Shown piece after piece: positions 17,457 through 27,434 of a DNA stretch of 64,000 nt (positions are counted from its first letter, which is position 1; each line of letters starts with the position of its first letter). Both the position numbers and the translations under genes were made by a program. The DNA is taken from NCBI RefSeq assembly GCF_005166025.1, contig NZ_CP028923.1, forward strand, positions 3,474,001-3,538,000, in the 5' to 3' direction. The notes under the pieces are model-generated. The model saw only the letters and a list, made by a program, of their open reading frames with translations, was not told the DNA's origin and ran no database searches. This DNA is from Mangrovivirga cuniculi (lineage in GTDB: Bacteria > Bacteroidota > Bacteroidia > Cytophagales > Cyclobacteriaceae).

Positions 17457-19452
17457 TAGTCTTATACACGAATCAAGTCCTTACCTGTTGCAACATGCCC
17501 ACAATCCGGTAGATTGGGTTCCATGGAGTGAGATAGCCTTTGATGAAGCGAAAAAACAAAATAAACCGCTACTTATAAGTATTGGCTATAGTTCATGTCA
17601 TTGGTGTCATGTGATGGAAAGAGAATCGTTCGAGGACAAAGATATTGCTGATATGATGAACGAATGGTTTATCTGTGTTAAAGTAGATAGAGAAGAACGA
17701 CCGGATGTAGATCAACTATATATGGAAGCCGTTCAGGCAATGGGAATAAACGGAGGCTGGCCTTTAAATGTCTTCGTTCTGCCTGACGGCAGCCCTTTTT
17801 ACGGAGGTACTTATTTCAGACCAGATCAATGGGCCAAAGTTTTAAAAGGCCTTCATGATGGGTTCAATCAACAATATGATGAAATTAGAAAATCTGCCGA
17901 CAGTCTGAAAAATGCGTTATCAGTTTCTTTACCTGAGAAACTAAACCTGGCACCAATTGAAGAAAAAATACCCCCTTTAAGCAGTTTTGAGGATGGTCTG
18001 AACAAACTTTCAGACTTGTTTGATAATGACAGCGGCGGAATAAAAGGTGCCCCTAAATTTCCAATGCCAGTCATCTGGAGATCAATTGTTGCTAAAAACC
18101 TTGTGAAAGAAGATCCAAAGCAGTCGGAAAGTACTTTGATCACTTTAAAGAGCATGATTGCCGGTGGCATATATGATCATATCGGTGGTGGTTTTTCGCG
18201 TTACAGTGTGGATGGAGAATGGTTTGCTCCTCATTTCGAGAAAATGGCCTATGACAATGGTCAATTATTATCTCTTTACAGTGAGGCTCAACAACTTTAC
18301 CCCGGGGAGAATTTCAAACCGGTAATCGATGAAACGTTACAATGGATAACTGAAATATTGCTGAGTGAAGAAGGTGGATTTTATACTGCAACTGATGCAG
18401 ATACTGAAGGTGTGGAAGGTAAATTTTTTACCTGGGAATATGACGAATTAAAATCTATTTTAGATGAAGAAGAATTACAATTTGCAATAGATAAACTAGG
18501 CGTAACTGAAAACGGCAATTGGGAAGAGGGAAGAAATATTCTGTATATGAATAAGGAAGCTGTCCTTGATATTCATTCATCTAATGAGACTTTTAATAAC
18601 ATCAGGAAAAAGCTTTATGCTGCTCGTGTACAACGCATCCCTCCCGGCCTTGATAATAAAATTTTATTAAATCAAAATTGTCTTATCAACTCAGGTTTAG
18701 TAAAAGCTTACCTGGTTTACAAAGATGATAAGTATTATAAACTGGCTTTAAAAAACCTTCATTACATCAGGGAAAACCTGGCATGGAGTGATAAGCTGAT
18801 TCATAGTGTAGGTAAAGACACAGAGGCTTTTGCTGATAGCTATGCCCTCTTTATTCTATTATTGCTCGATCACTACAATATAACCCAGGAAGAACATTAC
18901 CTGAAAGAGGCAGCCCAATATATGAGGCTGGCCTTTAAAAAATTCTACGATACCAAAGAGACATTTTTTAGTTTTTCTGCCGATGATCATAATTCACCAG
19001 TAGCTAAACAATTTGAGATCTTTGACCAGGTCATTCCATCGAGTAATTCACTGTTTGCAGAATGCCTCTATAAATTAGGACGCTATTTTGACCAGGAGGA
19101 CTGGCTTGAAACAGCCTATACGATGGTCGGGAAAGTAGAAAAAATGATTAAAAGTGAATTCCGGTATATGAGTAACTGGGCAAAAGTTTCATTATATATG
19201 AATCTACCCCAGGTTGATGTTGTCGTTACCGGAGAGGAAGCTCAGAGTGTAATTGAAAAATTGCAAACTCCTTTTAATCCATTTGTAAATTATATGGCTT
19301 CTGATAAAACCGAATCTTCTCTACCTCATTTTGAAGGCAGGTTATCTGATTCAGAAACAAAAATTTATATTTGTAGTGACCGTGTCTGTAAAGCACCGAC
19401 AAGTAATACAGAAGAAGCGATAGTTCAGTTGTCAACACTTTTTAATAATTAG
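17437..19452 (+). CDS. Thioredoxin-domain protein, YyaL/SSP411 family
   Basis: The 671-residue protein belongs to the widespread DUF255 (YyaL, spermatogenesis-associated protein 20) family. An N-terminal thioredoxin-like domain carries Cys54-His-Trp-Cys57 in [10 protein letters not shown]. An (alpha/alpha)6-barrel region resembling N-acylglucosamine 2-epimerases and glycosidases follows ([28 protein letters not shown], then [21 protein letters not shown]). The true reaction is unknown; redox or sugar-related roles are proposed for the family. The ATG at 17437 is preferred over an in-frame ATG 30 bases upstream because homologues begin at the [19 protein letters not shown] region. The start overlaps the GSCFA gene. 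Confidence 0.9.
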   Translation: MSNEHTNSLIHESSPYLLQHAHNPVDWVPWSEIAFDEAKKQNKPLLISIGYSSCHWCHVMERESFEDKDIADMMNEWFICVKVDREERPDVDQLYMEAVQAMGINGGWPLNVFVLPDGSPFYGGTYFRPDQWAKVLKGLHDGFNQQYDEIRKSADSLKNALSVSLPEKLNLAPIEEKIPPLSSFEDGLNKLSDLFDNDSGGIKGAPKFPMPVIWRSIVAKNLVKEDPKQSESTLITLKSMIAGGIYDHIGGGFSRYSVDGEWFAPHFEKMAYDNGQLLSLYSEAQQLYPGENFKPVIDETLQWITEILLSEEGGFYTATDADTEGVEGKFFTWEYDELKSILDEEELQFAIDKLGVTENGNWEEGRNILYMNKEAVLDIHSSNETFNNIRKKLYAARVQRIPPGLDNKILLNQNCLINSGLVKAYLVYKDDKYYKLALKNLHYIRENLAWSDKLIHSVGKDTEAFADSYALFILLLLDHYNITQEEHYLKEAAQYMRLAFKKFYDTKETFFSFSADDHNSPVAKQFEIFDQVIPSSNSLFAECLYKLGRYFDQEDWLETAYTMVGKVEKMIKSEFRYMSNWAKVSLYMNLPQVDVVVTGEEAQSVIEKLQTPFNPFVNYMASDKTESSLPHFEGRLSDSETKIYICSDRVCKAPTSNTEEAIVQLSTLFNN

Positions 19453-19453
19453 A

Positions 19454-21958
19454 TTGAGCATAGATCAAAACAGTCATTCGAAATCTTTTGCGGATATAAT
19501 ATTACCGGTACCAATAGGTAAATACTTTACCTACAGAGTACCATTGAGCCTTGAAAATGATATCCAGCCGGGTTGCCGTGTTCTTGTACCCTTTGGAAAA
19601 AGAAGAGTGATCACTGGTCTTGTTGTACATCTGCATGGGAGTCCTCCAAAAAAGTACGAGGCAAAATCAATTATTGATCTTCTGGACGAACTACCCATTG
19701 CCGAACCGATCCAGTTCCGCTTTTTTGAATGGATGGCAGATTATTATCTGTGTTCCATTGGAGAGGTTATGCAGGCAGCTATCCCTTCCGGATTAAAACT
19801 CAGTAGCGAATCTCAAATCCAGCTACATCCGGAATTTAATATCGATAATCATGATAAACCTATTTCAGAAAATGAACAAATAGTTCTGGAAAATCTTTCG
19901 GTTGATAAGACACTCACTTATACGGAAGTAAGCGATTTGCTGGGTAAAAAATCAATTCACCCAATTATTAAATCACTGATTCAGCGTGAGGCGATTATTA
20001 TCTTCGAACAGGTTAAGGAGAAATATAAGCCAAAGAAGGAAAAAAGAATTCGATTAAAATCACCTTTTGATTCAAATACTGATGAACTCGAAGACCTGAT
20101 GAATTCTCTCGATAGTAAAGAGAAGCAACAAGCAGTATTATTGAGATATCTTCAGAAAGTTCCTGTTTTACATGACAGCAACGCTAATGAAAATGGAATT
20201 TTAAAATCAGAGATTACCAAGGATGAGGAACTCAGTAATTCTTCTTTACAAACGCTGATCAAAAACGATGTCTTTGAAGAATATGAAGTGATTATCTCCA
20301 GGTTTGATCTTTCGGACAAAGAAGTAGATGATGAACAAAAACTTAGCCTGGAACAGCAAACTGCTTTTGACCAGATCCTTAAAGAATTCGAGGACAAACA
20401 AACTGTTTTACTTCACGGAGTTACGGGAAGTGGAAAAACAGCAATATATTCCGAATTAATGAAGTTAGCTCTTTCATCAGACAGACAGGTGTTGTTCATG
20501 GTTCCTGAGATAGCCCTTACAACACAGATAGTACAGCGTCTGAAAAAGATCTTCGGCAATAAACTTGGTGTCTATCATTCCCGCTTTTCTGATAATGAAC
20601 GGGTAGAAGTGTGGCAGGGTGTTAAAAATAAAGCGTACGATATAATAGTCGGTGTCAGATCTTCTATCTTCTTACCCTTTGATAATTTAGGATTAATTAT
20701 CGTGGACGAAGAACATGATTCGTCATATAAACAACACGACCCTGCTCCACGGTACCAGGGAAGAGATATGGCACATATCCTCGGTCGCTTCCACAATGCT
20801 AAGGTTCTCTTAGGTTCGGCTACTCCATCAACAGAAAGCTACCATCATGCGAAGCTTGGTAAATACGGATTAGTATCACTAATGAACCGCTTTGGCGAAA
20901 GTCAAATGCCGGACATTGAGTTAGTAGACTTGCGTGATGCCAAGAAAAAGAAAAAAATGAAGGGTGACTTCAGTCTTAAGCTATTAGAAAAGATCGAAGA
21001 AACTCTTGCGACTGGTGATCAGGTAATCATTTTCCAGAACAGAAGAGGATATGCACCTTATCTTCAATGTGAAACCTGTGGACACATCCCCAAATGTGAA
21101 CACTGTGACATCAGCCTGACATATCATCAGTATAAAAAAGAAATGAGGTGCCATTATTGTGGCTATAATGAACCCTTACCACTCGAATGTGATGCCTGTG
21201 GTTCGCGAAAATTAAAAACAGTGAGCTATGGTACCGAAAAACTCGAAGAAGATCTCCAGCTATTTCTTCCTGAAGCAAGAGTAGGTAGAATGGATCTGGA
21301 AACCACCCGTCGAAAAAATAGTTACGAAACCATAATTAATGACTTCGATAGTGGACAGATTAACATCCTCGTCGGAACCCAAATGGTTACTAAAGGTCTT
21401 GATTTCGATAAAGTAGGATTGGTCGGAGTTCTTGATGCAGACAGGATGATGTATTTCCCTGATTTACGCTCATATGAAAGAACCTTTCAATTATTATTAC
21501 AAGTCAGCGGGCGAACTGGAAGAAGAGAAAAAATGGGTAAGGTCATGATCCAAACCAGTATACCTGAACATCAGATTTTGCACTGGGTTCAAAGCCATGA
21601 CTATGAAAAGTTTTATTTCAGTGAGATAAAAGAAAGACATTCATTTTTATATCCTCCTTTTTCCAGACTTATAAATATTACTATTAAAAATCCTGATAAA
21701 CTTAATGCTATCCAAACTTCTGAAGCTATTGCTTTTGCATTGAAGAAAAAGTACGGAAGAAAAGGAATATTAGGCCCCCAGGAACCTCCAGTTAGCAAAA
21801 TAAGAAATCAGTATCTGATGCAGCTTATAGTCAAAATTGATAGGAAAACTACCAATCTGGGTAAGATAAAGAGTGATATAGACCAAACAATAGCGACTAC
21901 CCTTCAAGATAAAAACTTTAAAAGGAGTCGTGTAGTAATAGACGTAGATCCTTACTAG
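19454..21958 (+). CDS. priA: Primosomal replication restart helicase
   Basis: PriA reloads the replisome at collapsed forks. The 834 residues contain the DNA-binding N-terminal domain (FADIILPVPIGKYFTYRVP) and a Bacteroidota-type spacer. Walker A (HGVTGSGKT, near residue 325) and the DEEH box (IIVDEEHDSSYKQHDPAPRYQGRD, near 418) follow. Eight zinc-binding cysteines in four CxxC pairs lie at about 538-585, and the C-terminal helicase motifs include QMVTKGLDFDKV and LLQVSGRTGRREK. All key residues are present. The start is most likely the TTG one base after the yyaL stop, matching the usual short leader before the first strand. Confidence 0.95.
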   Translation: MSIDQNSHSKSFADIILPVPIGKYFTYRVPLSLENDIQPGCRVLVPFGKRRVITGLVVHLHGSPPKKYEAKSIIDLLDELPIAEPIQFRFFEWMADYYLCSIGEVMQAAIPSGLKLSSESQIQLHPEFNIDNHDKPISENEQIVLENLSVDKTLTYTEVSDLLGKKSIHPIIKSLIQREAIIIFEQVKEKYKPKKEKRIRLKSPFDSNTDELEDLMNSLDSKEKQQAVLLRYLQKVPVLHDSNANENGILKSEITKDEELSNSSLQTLIKNDVFEEYEVIISRFDLSDKEVDDEQKLSLEQQTAFDQILKEFEDKQTVLLHGVTGSGKTAIYSELMKLALSSDRQVLFMVPEIALTTQIVQRLKKIFGNKLGVYHSRFSDNERVEVWQGVKNKAYDIIVGVRSSIFLPFDNLGLIIVDEEHDSSYKQHDPAPRYQGRDMAHILGRFHNAKVLLGSATPSTESYHHAKLGKYGLVSLMNRFGESQMPDIELVDLRDAKKKKKMKGDFSLKLLEKIEETLATGDQVIIFQNRRGYAPYLQCETCGHIPKCEHCDISLTYHQYKKEMRCHYCGYNEPLPLECDACGSRKLKTVSYGTEKLEEDLQLFLPEARVGRMDLETTRRKNSYETIINDFDSGQINILVGTQMVTKGLDFDKVGLVGVLDADRMMYFPDLRSYERTFQLLLQVSGRTGRREKMGKVMIQTSIPEHQILHWVQSHDYEKFYFSEIKERHSFLYPPFSRLINITIKNPDKLNAIQTSEAIAFALKKKYGRKGILGPQEPPVSKIRNQYLMQLIVKIDRKTTNLGKIKSDIDQTIATTLQDKNFKRSRVVIDVDPY

Positions 21959-22072
21959 GCTTCCTAATTTTATGATCGTTATCCCTCTGTATCTTTAGAA
22001 TCAATAGCAAAATAGATCTCTTGAGGTATTGCTATATACCTTTCAAAAAATCAAAAAAAAGGAACAAATTAC

Positions 22073-22732
22073 TTAATCTACGAAGTGATTCAATTGATCA
22101 TGATATGTCTTGATCAGCACTTTAGTGGCTCTCCAATGTGCTGCTCTCAAGCGGAAATTAACTGCACTCTGTGAGATATCCAGAATCTTGGCAATTTGGG
22201 ACTGTGTAAGACCTTTTAAAGAAAACCAGACAGCTTCAGCGCCCTCATATGACCATCCATCAGTAATGGTATCAACCATAAGAGAAAGAGCCTTCCAGCT
22301 AATATTCATTTCTTTAAAAGAGGACCTGAGAGTGAATTGCTGAAATTTACTGAGTTTATCAAGCTCAGTACCGGCAAACCTAAAGGCCTGACCATCTGAT
22401 GAACCTGCATCTTCACCTAATTGCTCAATAAGTCCGACACCAATTGATACACGGATATCAAGATCAGGTAAAGAATAATACTTTCTGAGCATTTTTATTC
22501 TGGCCTTAAGATACAAGGCTACCTCGAGCGCATACTCGGGATTAATCATTACTTTAATGAATGTGTTAGATCGTTGAACCAGAAAATCCAGGTTTTTTTC
22601 GTAATCACCGTTCACTTCATCAAATATTTCCCTTAGTGATGAGTCAAAATCTGAACGGTTACTGGAATCAACTCCTGGTGGATTTACCAGATCTCCGATA
22701 ATAACTGCATGAATTTTACTTATATCTGTCAC
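22073..22732 (-). CDS. SatD-like protein with C-terminal helix-turn-helix
   Basis: The 219-residue protein looks like the SatD family of uncharacterised Gram-positive and Bacteroidota proteins. VIIGDLVNPPGVDSSNRSDF near the N-terminus is followed by a nucleotide-cyclase-like ferredoxin region (VSIGVGLIEQLGEDAGSSDGQAFRFAGTELDKLSK). The C-terminus (about 172-200: GLTQSQIAKILDISQSAVNFRL) is a clear helix-turn-helix of the sigma-70 region 4/LuxR type, so DNA binding is plausible. It is a stand-alone gene convergent with priA. The target and ligand are unknown. Confidence 0.72.
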   Translation of the reverse strand: MTDISKIHAVIIGDLVNPPGVDSSNRSDFDSSLREIFDEVNGDYEKNLDFLVQRSNTFIKVMINPEYALEVALYLKARIKMLRKYYSLPDLDIRVSIGVGLIEQLGEDAGSSDGQAFRFAGTELDKLSKFQQFTLRSSFKEMNISWKALSLMVDTITDGWSYEGAEAVWFSLKGLTQSQIAKILDISQSAVNFRLRAAHWRATKVLIKTYHDQLNHFVD

Positions 22733-22799
22733 TATTCCCTCCTATTCCTTGATTACTCTATTAAGTTAACCAAAAATACAGATATAAGTTTATTGACTG

Positions 22800-23501
22800 C
22801 TAATTAATTTTAATAAAAGCTGCCGGAGCTATGGCATCAACCCATAAAGAGTACATTTTAGCAGATGGGTGAAGCTTGTCTGAGGCAATAAGACCCTGAT
22901 CGAATTCTGCTAATCTACTAATATCAGTGATATCGACATAACTGACACCTTTTGCTAAAGCCTGAGACTTTGCATATGCATTATACTGGTCTAATTCTCT
23001 GGCAATTTTTTCGGTATCGCTTGAAGATGCAAAAGGAGTAACTCCATAATCCGGAATGCTTACCACAATTACATTTGAAGGATCTCCTGAAGCAAATTCC
23101 ACAGCCATATTAAGTAATTGGGTGAATTCTTCTTCATACTGGTTGAACGGATAACCACGATATTGATTATTTACGCCGATTAATAGAGTAACAAAACCGT
23201 AGTCAGTAGCAGGATTGTCATCCTCTATAGCTTTTTTAAGTTCATCTGTTGTCCAACCTGTTACAGCAATGATCTTAGGATCTGATATTCCGGCTCCTCT
23301 TGATCGTAATTCTTCAACAAGTTGATTAGGGAAATTCAAAGTTGGCTCAACAGCTTCTCCTATTGTATAGCTATCTCCAAGTGCCAGATATTTCGTAGTC
23401 ATTGGGTTTGAGTTATCAGTTTTTGTTGTCGTTTGTGTCTGTGCATCACTTTCGCATGACAAAAAAGAAGCAATAAGAGTTAATAAGAAAATCAAACGCA
23501 T
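22800..23501 (-). CDS. SGNH/GDSL-hydrolase lipoprotein
   Basis: The 233-residue protein has a lipoprotein signal with lipobox FLSC and Cys16. Block I of SGNH hydrolases is YLALGDSYTIGEAV (nucleophile Ser44), block III is LLIGVNNQYRG (catalytic-site Gly/Asn), and block V is near the C-terminus, where SDKLHPSAKMY carries the Asp/His pair. This is a complete esterase/lipase-type catalytic set, so it is probably an envelope-bound carboxylester hydrolase or acetyl esterase. The YjbR gene upstream ends three bases before its start, and the DUF6728 and ispG genes lie further upstream on the same strand. Confidence 0.87.
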   Translation of the reverse strand: MRLIFLLTLIASFLSCESDAQTQTTTKTDNSNPMTTKYLALGDSYTIGEAVEPTLNFPNQLVEELRSRGAGISDPKIIAVTGWTTDELKKAIEDDNPATDYGFVTLLIGVNNQYRGYPFNQYEEEFTQLLNMAVEFASGDPSNVIVVSIPDYGVTPFASSSDTEKIARELDQYNAYAKSQALAKGVSYVDITDISRLAEFDQGLIASDKLHPSAKMYSLWVDAIAPAAFIKIN

Positions 23502-23504
23502 AAT

Positions 23505-23840
23505 TTATTTCAGGTTTTTAGGTAAGGTTTTATATACGCAATCATAGGAATGATTTACCAGATCCTTTAGAAATGTATCTGAGCAATCAGGTGACATCTC
23601 CACTGTATTCCAGTGTTTCTTATTCATATGATATCCCGGCTTCACAAACTCATACCTTTCCCTCAATTCCAATGCTCTTTCAGGATCGCATTTGAGATTT
23701 ATCGACTTGAACTCAGATATATCAGTTAAAGCAAAGATCTTTCCGTAAACCCTGAAGGCCAACACGTCTTCTCCAAAAGGCATATCTTCAGAGGTGTGCG
23801 GAAGGCTCAAACAATAGGCCCGGAGATCTTCTATGTTCAT
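23505..23840 (-). CDS. MmcQ/YjbR family protein
   Basis: The 111-residue protein matches the YjbR/MmcQ (CyaY-like fold) family along its length: IEDLRAYCLSLPHTSEDMPFGEDVLAFRVYGKIFALTD, then NLKCDPERALELRERYEFVKPGYHMNKKHWNTV. Some members bind DNA and others are of unknown role, so function is not assigned. Its ATG overlaps the stop of the upstream small membrane-protein gene by four bases (ATGA), implying coupling. Confidence 0.88.
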   Translation of the reverse strand: MNIEDLRAYCLSLPHTSEDMPFGEDVLAFRVYGKIFALTDISEFKSINLKCDPERALELRERYEFVKPGYHMNKKHWNTVEMSPDCSDTFLKDLVNHSYDCVYKTLPKNLK

Positions 23841-24031
23841 AACACGTATCTAACAAATAAAATAACCATGCACACAAGAAACATCAATATCGAAATTTTA
23901 TTGATGGTATGCATCGCTTTCAGATTAAAATTAGAAGGTCTGCTTGGATCTTTCTTTCTGAAAAAATATCCAGCAACCTCTCCCATCTTAAAAAACTCTT
24001 TAAAACTATTTCTCTTCTTATCTTCTCCCAT
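23837..24031 (-). CDS. Small membrane protein, DUF6728-like
   Basis: The 64 residues consist of a charged N-terminal half (GEVAGYFFRKKDPSRPSNF), an invariant-looking segment NLKAMHTINKISI, and one C-terminal membrane helix (LMFLVCMVILFVRYVL). The GYFFRKKDP-N-LKAMH arrangement matches what I recall of DUF6728, a Bacteroidota-only small protein family without known function. It lies just downstream of ispG and overlaps the YjbR gene by four bases. The family name is from memory; the small conserved membrane protein itself is clear. Confidence 0.7.
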   Translation of the reverse strand: MGEDKKRNSFKEFFKMGEVAGYFFRKKDPSRPSNFNLKAMHTINKISILMFLVCMVILFVRYVL

Positions 24032-24036
24032 AGATC

Positions 24037-26043
24037 TTAATTTTCAATTGATTGTCCAGGTTCTGTCCACTGACCATCTTCCTTAATTATGTTTATCAGT
24101 TCATCTAACGCATGCTCTGAAGGAATATTTCTCTTCATAACATCCTGTCCTTTATATAGAGTAATCTTACCTTTACCCGAACCAACATATCCATAATCTG
24201 CATCAGCCATTTCTCCGGGACCATTTACAATACACCCCATAATACCTATCTTCACTCCTTTCAGATGGTCAGTACGCTTTCTGATCATTGCGGTAGTTTC
24301 CTGCAAGTCAAAGAGTGTTCTTCCACAACTCGGACAAGAAATATATTCTGTTTTTGTCATCCTCGTTCTTGCGGCTTGAAGGATTCCAAAAGTTGTTTCA
24401 TTGTGAAACTTAACTGACTTTAATAATGTTTCTTTTTCAGTATAATTTTCCTGATCCCGATTACTGATCATCGCTCCATCACCAAACCCATCGATCAGCA
24501 GCCCTCCAATATCAGTAGCCGAATACAACAATAGTTTATCTTCATTTAGATCACCGTAAGTTCTGTGTAAAATCACCGGTGTATCAATACCATTTTCTAT
24601 CAATTGATAAATAAACCGTCTTTGCTCGGCAAGACCGTGTTTATTTGAGGTGCTTAACAAAACAACAATCGTTTCATCACTTCTCAATAAATCAAGCACT
24701 TTATCATCAACTTCAGGCAACGATAACTTTAAAAAGTTTAGTTTCGAATGCTTGACATTAGCCCGATAATAGTCCTCGATTCCAAAAACGGGGAATTTAT
24801 TTTCCTTATCGTCAAGATCTATATATTTGGTAAAATCAACAATTTCTTTTAGCCCATTAGGCAGCATAAACTGGACAGGGTTGCTACCTGTATAAATATA
24901 ATCAGCTCCCAGGTCATTCATCGTCCATTTATCTGGTTCAGGCAAATAAAAATGTCCGATTGCTTTAAGGTCAGAAATTTTAATTTCTTTCCTGGCTAAA
25001 AATTCAAGGTCTGCTATTACTCTTGGTACGTTATCACCACCAATATTTGCTACTTCCCTGGTTACCCTTCTACTATATCCAAACGGATCCTGAAGAGGGA
25101 ATTCAACCGGTAATATCTCCTCATGATCTCCCCTGTCATCATATCTTTCAATCAAGGCAGCTGCCACGGGTGCCTCTTCTTCAGGTTCTTCTGTAAGAGA
25201 AACTCGGACTGTATCACCTAAACCATCTTCAAGCAAGGTTCCAATACCCACTGCAGATTTGATCCTTCCATCTTCTGCCTCACCTGCCTCGGTGACTCCC
25301 AAATGCAATGGATAGGGTTTTAATCCTTCTTCATCGAGTTTTTGAACCAATAATCGATAAGCCTGAACCATCACCTGAGTATTGCTGGCTTTCATACTCA
25401 ATACAATATTGTAATACTCCATTTCTTCACAAATACGAAGAAATTCCAGAGCAGACTCTACCATACCCAGGGGTGTATCACCATAGCGACTGAGAATTCG
25501 GTCAGACAAAGAACCATGATTTGTACCAATTCTCATTGCAGTTCCATGTTCTTTACAGATCTCTACAAGGGGAACAAATCGTTCTTTGATCCTGTCAAGC
25601 TCAGCCTGATAGGTTTCATCAGTATATTCAATGGTTTCAAATTTTTTCTTGTCAGCGTAGTTCCCGGGGTTTACCCGAACCTTCTCAACTATTTTGGCAG
25701 CTAACTCGGCAGCATTTGGAGTGAAATGAATATCAGCGATCAGGGGAACATCATACCCTCTCTTTCTCAATTCATTTTTAATATTTTCAAGATTTTTAGC
25801 ATCCTTTATACTAGGTGCTGTAATCCTGACATACTCACAACCGGCTTCGACCATGCGTATCGTTTGTTCAACACTACCCTCAGTGTCCATTGTATCAACA
25901 GTAGTCATTGACTGAACCCTGATCGGATTGTCGCCACCCATTTTCACACCGCCTATATTAACTTCAATGGTCTTTCTCCTCTTGTAACTCACCAAGGAGT
26001 CGCAGTATTTTTTAAACCTTTCTATTTCAGATGTTACTTGCAT
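24037..26043 (-). CDS. ispG: HMBPP synthase, long Bacteroidota type
   Basis: IspG (GcpE) reductively converts methylerythritol cyclodiphosphate to HMBPP in the MEP isoprenoid pathway, using a [4Fe-4S] cluster. The 668-residue protein is the large form with an extra central TIM-like domain, as known from Bacteroidota, Chlamydiae and plants. The N-terminal barrel starts IGGVKMGGDNPIRVQSMTTVDT and contains VPLIADIHFTPNAA and GTNHGSLSDRI. The C-terminal cluster domain has ISCPSCGRTLFD (about residue 571) and IGIMGCIVNGPGEMADADYGYVG (about 601), giving the three cluster cysteines. This shows the organism uses the MEP pathway. Confidence 0.95.
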   Translation of the reverse strand: MQVTSEIERFKKYCDSLVSYKRRKTIEVNIGGVKMGGDNPIRVQSMTTVDTMDTEGSVEQTIRMVEAGCEYVRITAPSIKDAKNLENIKNELRKRGYDVPLIADIHFTPNAAELAAKIVEKVRVNPGNYADKKKFETIEYTDETYQAELDRIKERFVPLVEICKEHGTAMRIGTNHGSLSDRILSRYGDTPLGMVESALEFLRICEEMEYYNIVLSMKASNTQVMVQAYRLLVQKLDEEGLKPYPLHLGVTEAGEAEDGRIKSAVGIGTLLEDGLGDTVRVSLTEEPEEEAPVAAALIERYDDRGDHEEILPVEFPLQDPFGYSRRVTREVANIGGDNVPRVIADLEFLARKEIKISDLKAIGHFYLPEPDKWTMNDLGADYIYTGSNPVQFMLPNGLKEIVDFTKYIDLDDKENKFPVFGIEDYYRANVKHSKLNFLKLSLPEVDDKVLDLLRSDETIVVLLSTSNKHGLAEQRRFIYQLIENGIDTPVILHRTYGDLNEDKLLLYSATDIGGLLIDGFGDGAMISNRDQENYTEKETLLKSVKFHNETTFGILQAARTRMTKTEYISCPSCGRTLFDLQETTAMIRKRTDHLKGVKIGIMGCIVNGPGEMADADYGYVGSGKGKITLYKGQDVMKRNIPSEHALDELINIIKEDGQWTEPGQSIEN

Positions 26044-26103
26044 AATTCTAATTCCTACCTGATAAACGGATAAACGAGTATAGTGTTTATTAATTCTATG
26101 TTA

Positions 26104-26808
26104 TTAAAGATCTCCAAGTTGTGGCCTTAATACAATATCTTCAACTACAGTACCATTAGACATTTTATGTGCTGAAAGGACAGAATTAGCCACATCCTCC
26201 GCCTTCATCAATCTGTTTGGATCGATATCTAAACCTTCCCAGCTGGCAGTATAAGTTGCACCCGGCATTACAGCAGTAACTCTGATACCAAATTCCTTAA
26301 GTTCTTCGCGGAGATTTTTGCTCATTCCCAGCATTGCGAATTTACTTATGCTATAAGATCCCCCATTTTCATAAGCAGTAATGCTTGCTATTGAACACAT
26401 ATTAAAAATGTGTCCTTTTTTCTGCCTTTTCATTACCGGAACAAGTGATCGGGATAAATGATAAGCACTATACAAATTGGTTTCTACCATTTTTTCCAGC
26501 ATTCCATCTTCCTCCTCATGGACACTGCCCGGAATAAAAACACCCGCATTATTTACCAGCACTGCAATTGACTGATCTAGAGATTTAATAAATTCTCCAA
26601 AGCTTAATACTTCTTCCTTTTTTGATACATCTACAGGTTTAATGTGAACCGTCACCTCGTAAGTTGATTCAACATCCTTTTTGAGACCTTCGAGATCATC
26701 AGAGTTTCGACTACATGCTACTATGTCAAGCCCTTCAGAGGCGAAATTTTCAACACACGCTCTTCCTATTCCTTTTGTTGCTCCTGTTACTATTGCTAAT
26801 TGGTTCAT
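26104..26808 (-). CDS. Short-chain dehydrogenase/reductase
   Basis: The 234-residue protein is a classical SDR. It has the cofactor motif TGATKGIGRA (residues 8-17), NNAGVF for the NNAG box, and a catalytic triad of Ser in MCSIASITAYENGGSYSISK with the YxxxK pair at its end. C-terminal PGATYTASWEG follows. Such enzymes use NAD(P)H with many carbonyl substrates; the substrate is not predictable. The stop lies six bases before the next ORF's coding end, and it is arranged head-to-tail with the PAP2 gene upstream (6-base gap), so an operon is likely. Confidence 0.88.
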   Translation of the reverse strand: MNQLAIVTGATKGIGRACVENFASEGLDIVACSRNSDDLEGLKKDVESTYEVTVHIKPVDVSKKEEVLSFGEFIKSLDQSIAVLVNNAGVFIPGSVHEEEDGMLEKMVETNLYSAYHLSRSLVPVMKRQKKGHIFNMCSIASITAYENGGSYSISKFAMLGMSKNLREELKEFGIRVTAVMPGATYTASWEGLDIDPNRLMKAEDVANSVLSAHKMSNGTVVEDIVLRPQLGDL

Positions 26809-26814
26809 AAAACT

Positions 26815-27399
26815 CTAAGTCTTTTGTAGTTCTTGTTTTGAAAGTTTCTTATTGAGAAAATCAAACAGATAAAATATTAACATCCCGATTAAATAGCCAG
26901 CTAATCCACCACAAATAATATCCAATGGAAAATGTACCCCCAATGCTATTCTGGAATACGCAACAATTGCAGACCAGATGAAAAAATACTTCATCCATGG
27001 AAATCTGTCTCTCATAAAAAAGTACCATGAAGAGGCTAATCCAAAGGTTGTTGAAGCATGAGATGACATAAAAGAGAACCTTCCACCACAATAATTATTA
27101 ATTATGTGAACCATATCTGATAATTGCTCATTATGACATGGTCTCAAACGGCCAAAATAAGGCTTAAAAACACCACTGGCAATCCAGTCTGAAAGACTAA
27201 CTGAGGCAATAAAGCCCAGAATCATCCACCAGGAATCCTTCTTATACTTCCAGATGGTAAACGCTATTATAAATAAGTATAAAGGAAACCAGGTTTGCTT
27301 TTCTGATATTATAAACCAAAACTGGTCACTGATTGGCGAATGGAGTTCGTTAAGTGCTAAAAATAAGGCTGTATCCCACTCTATTAATTTTTCTATCAT
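26815..27399 (-). CDS. PAP2-family membrane phosphatase
   Basis: The 194-residue protein has multiple membrane helices and the three phosphatase motifs: KPYFGRLRPC (KxxxxxxRP), SSHAST (PSGH variant) and SRIALGVHFPLDIICGGLAG (SRxxxxxHxxxD). Family members dephosphorylate undecaprenyl pyrophosphate, phosphatidylglycerophosphate or phosphatidic acid at the membrane. Here a role in lipid-carrier recycling or phospholipid metabolism is inferred. All catalytic Arg, Ser and His residues are present. It is upstream of the SDR gene and downstream of a metallophosphoesterase. Confidence 0.9.
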   Translation of the reverse strand: MIEKLIEWDTALFLALNELHSPISDQFWFIISEKQTWFPLYLFIIAFTIWKYKKDSWWMILGFIASVSLSDWIASGVFKPYFGRLRPCHNEQLSDMVHIINNYCGGRFSFMSSHASTTFGLASSWYFFMRDRFPWMKYFFIWSAIVAYSRIALGVHFPLDIICGGLAGYLIGMLIFYLFDFLNKKLSKQELQKT

Positions 27400-27434
27400 A
27401 ACTAAGAATTGATCGCCGTGAAGATAATGAATTG

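Noticed and set aside
22014-22060. A terminator between priA and the SatD-like gene
   Set aside because: Only a short weak inverted repeat (about 6 bp) was seen, with no T-run, so it is not supported.
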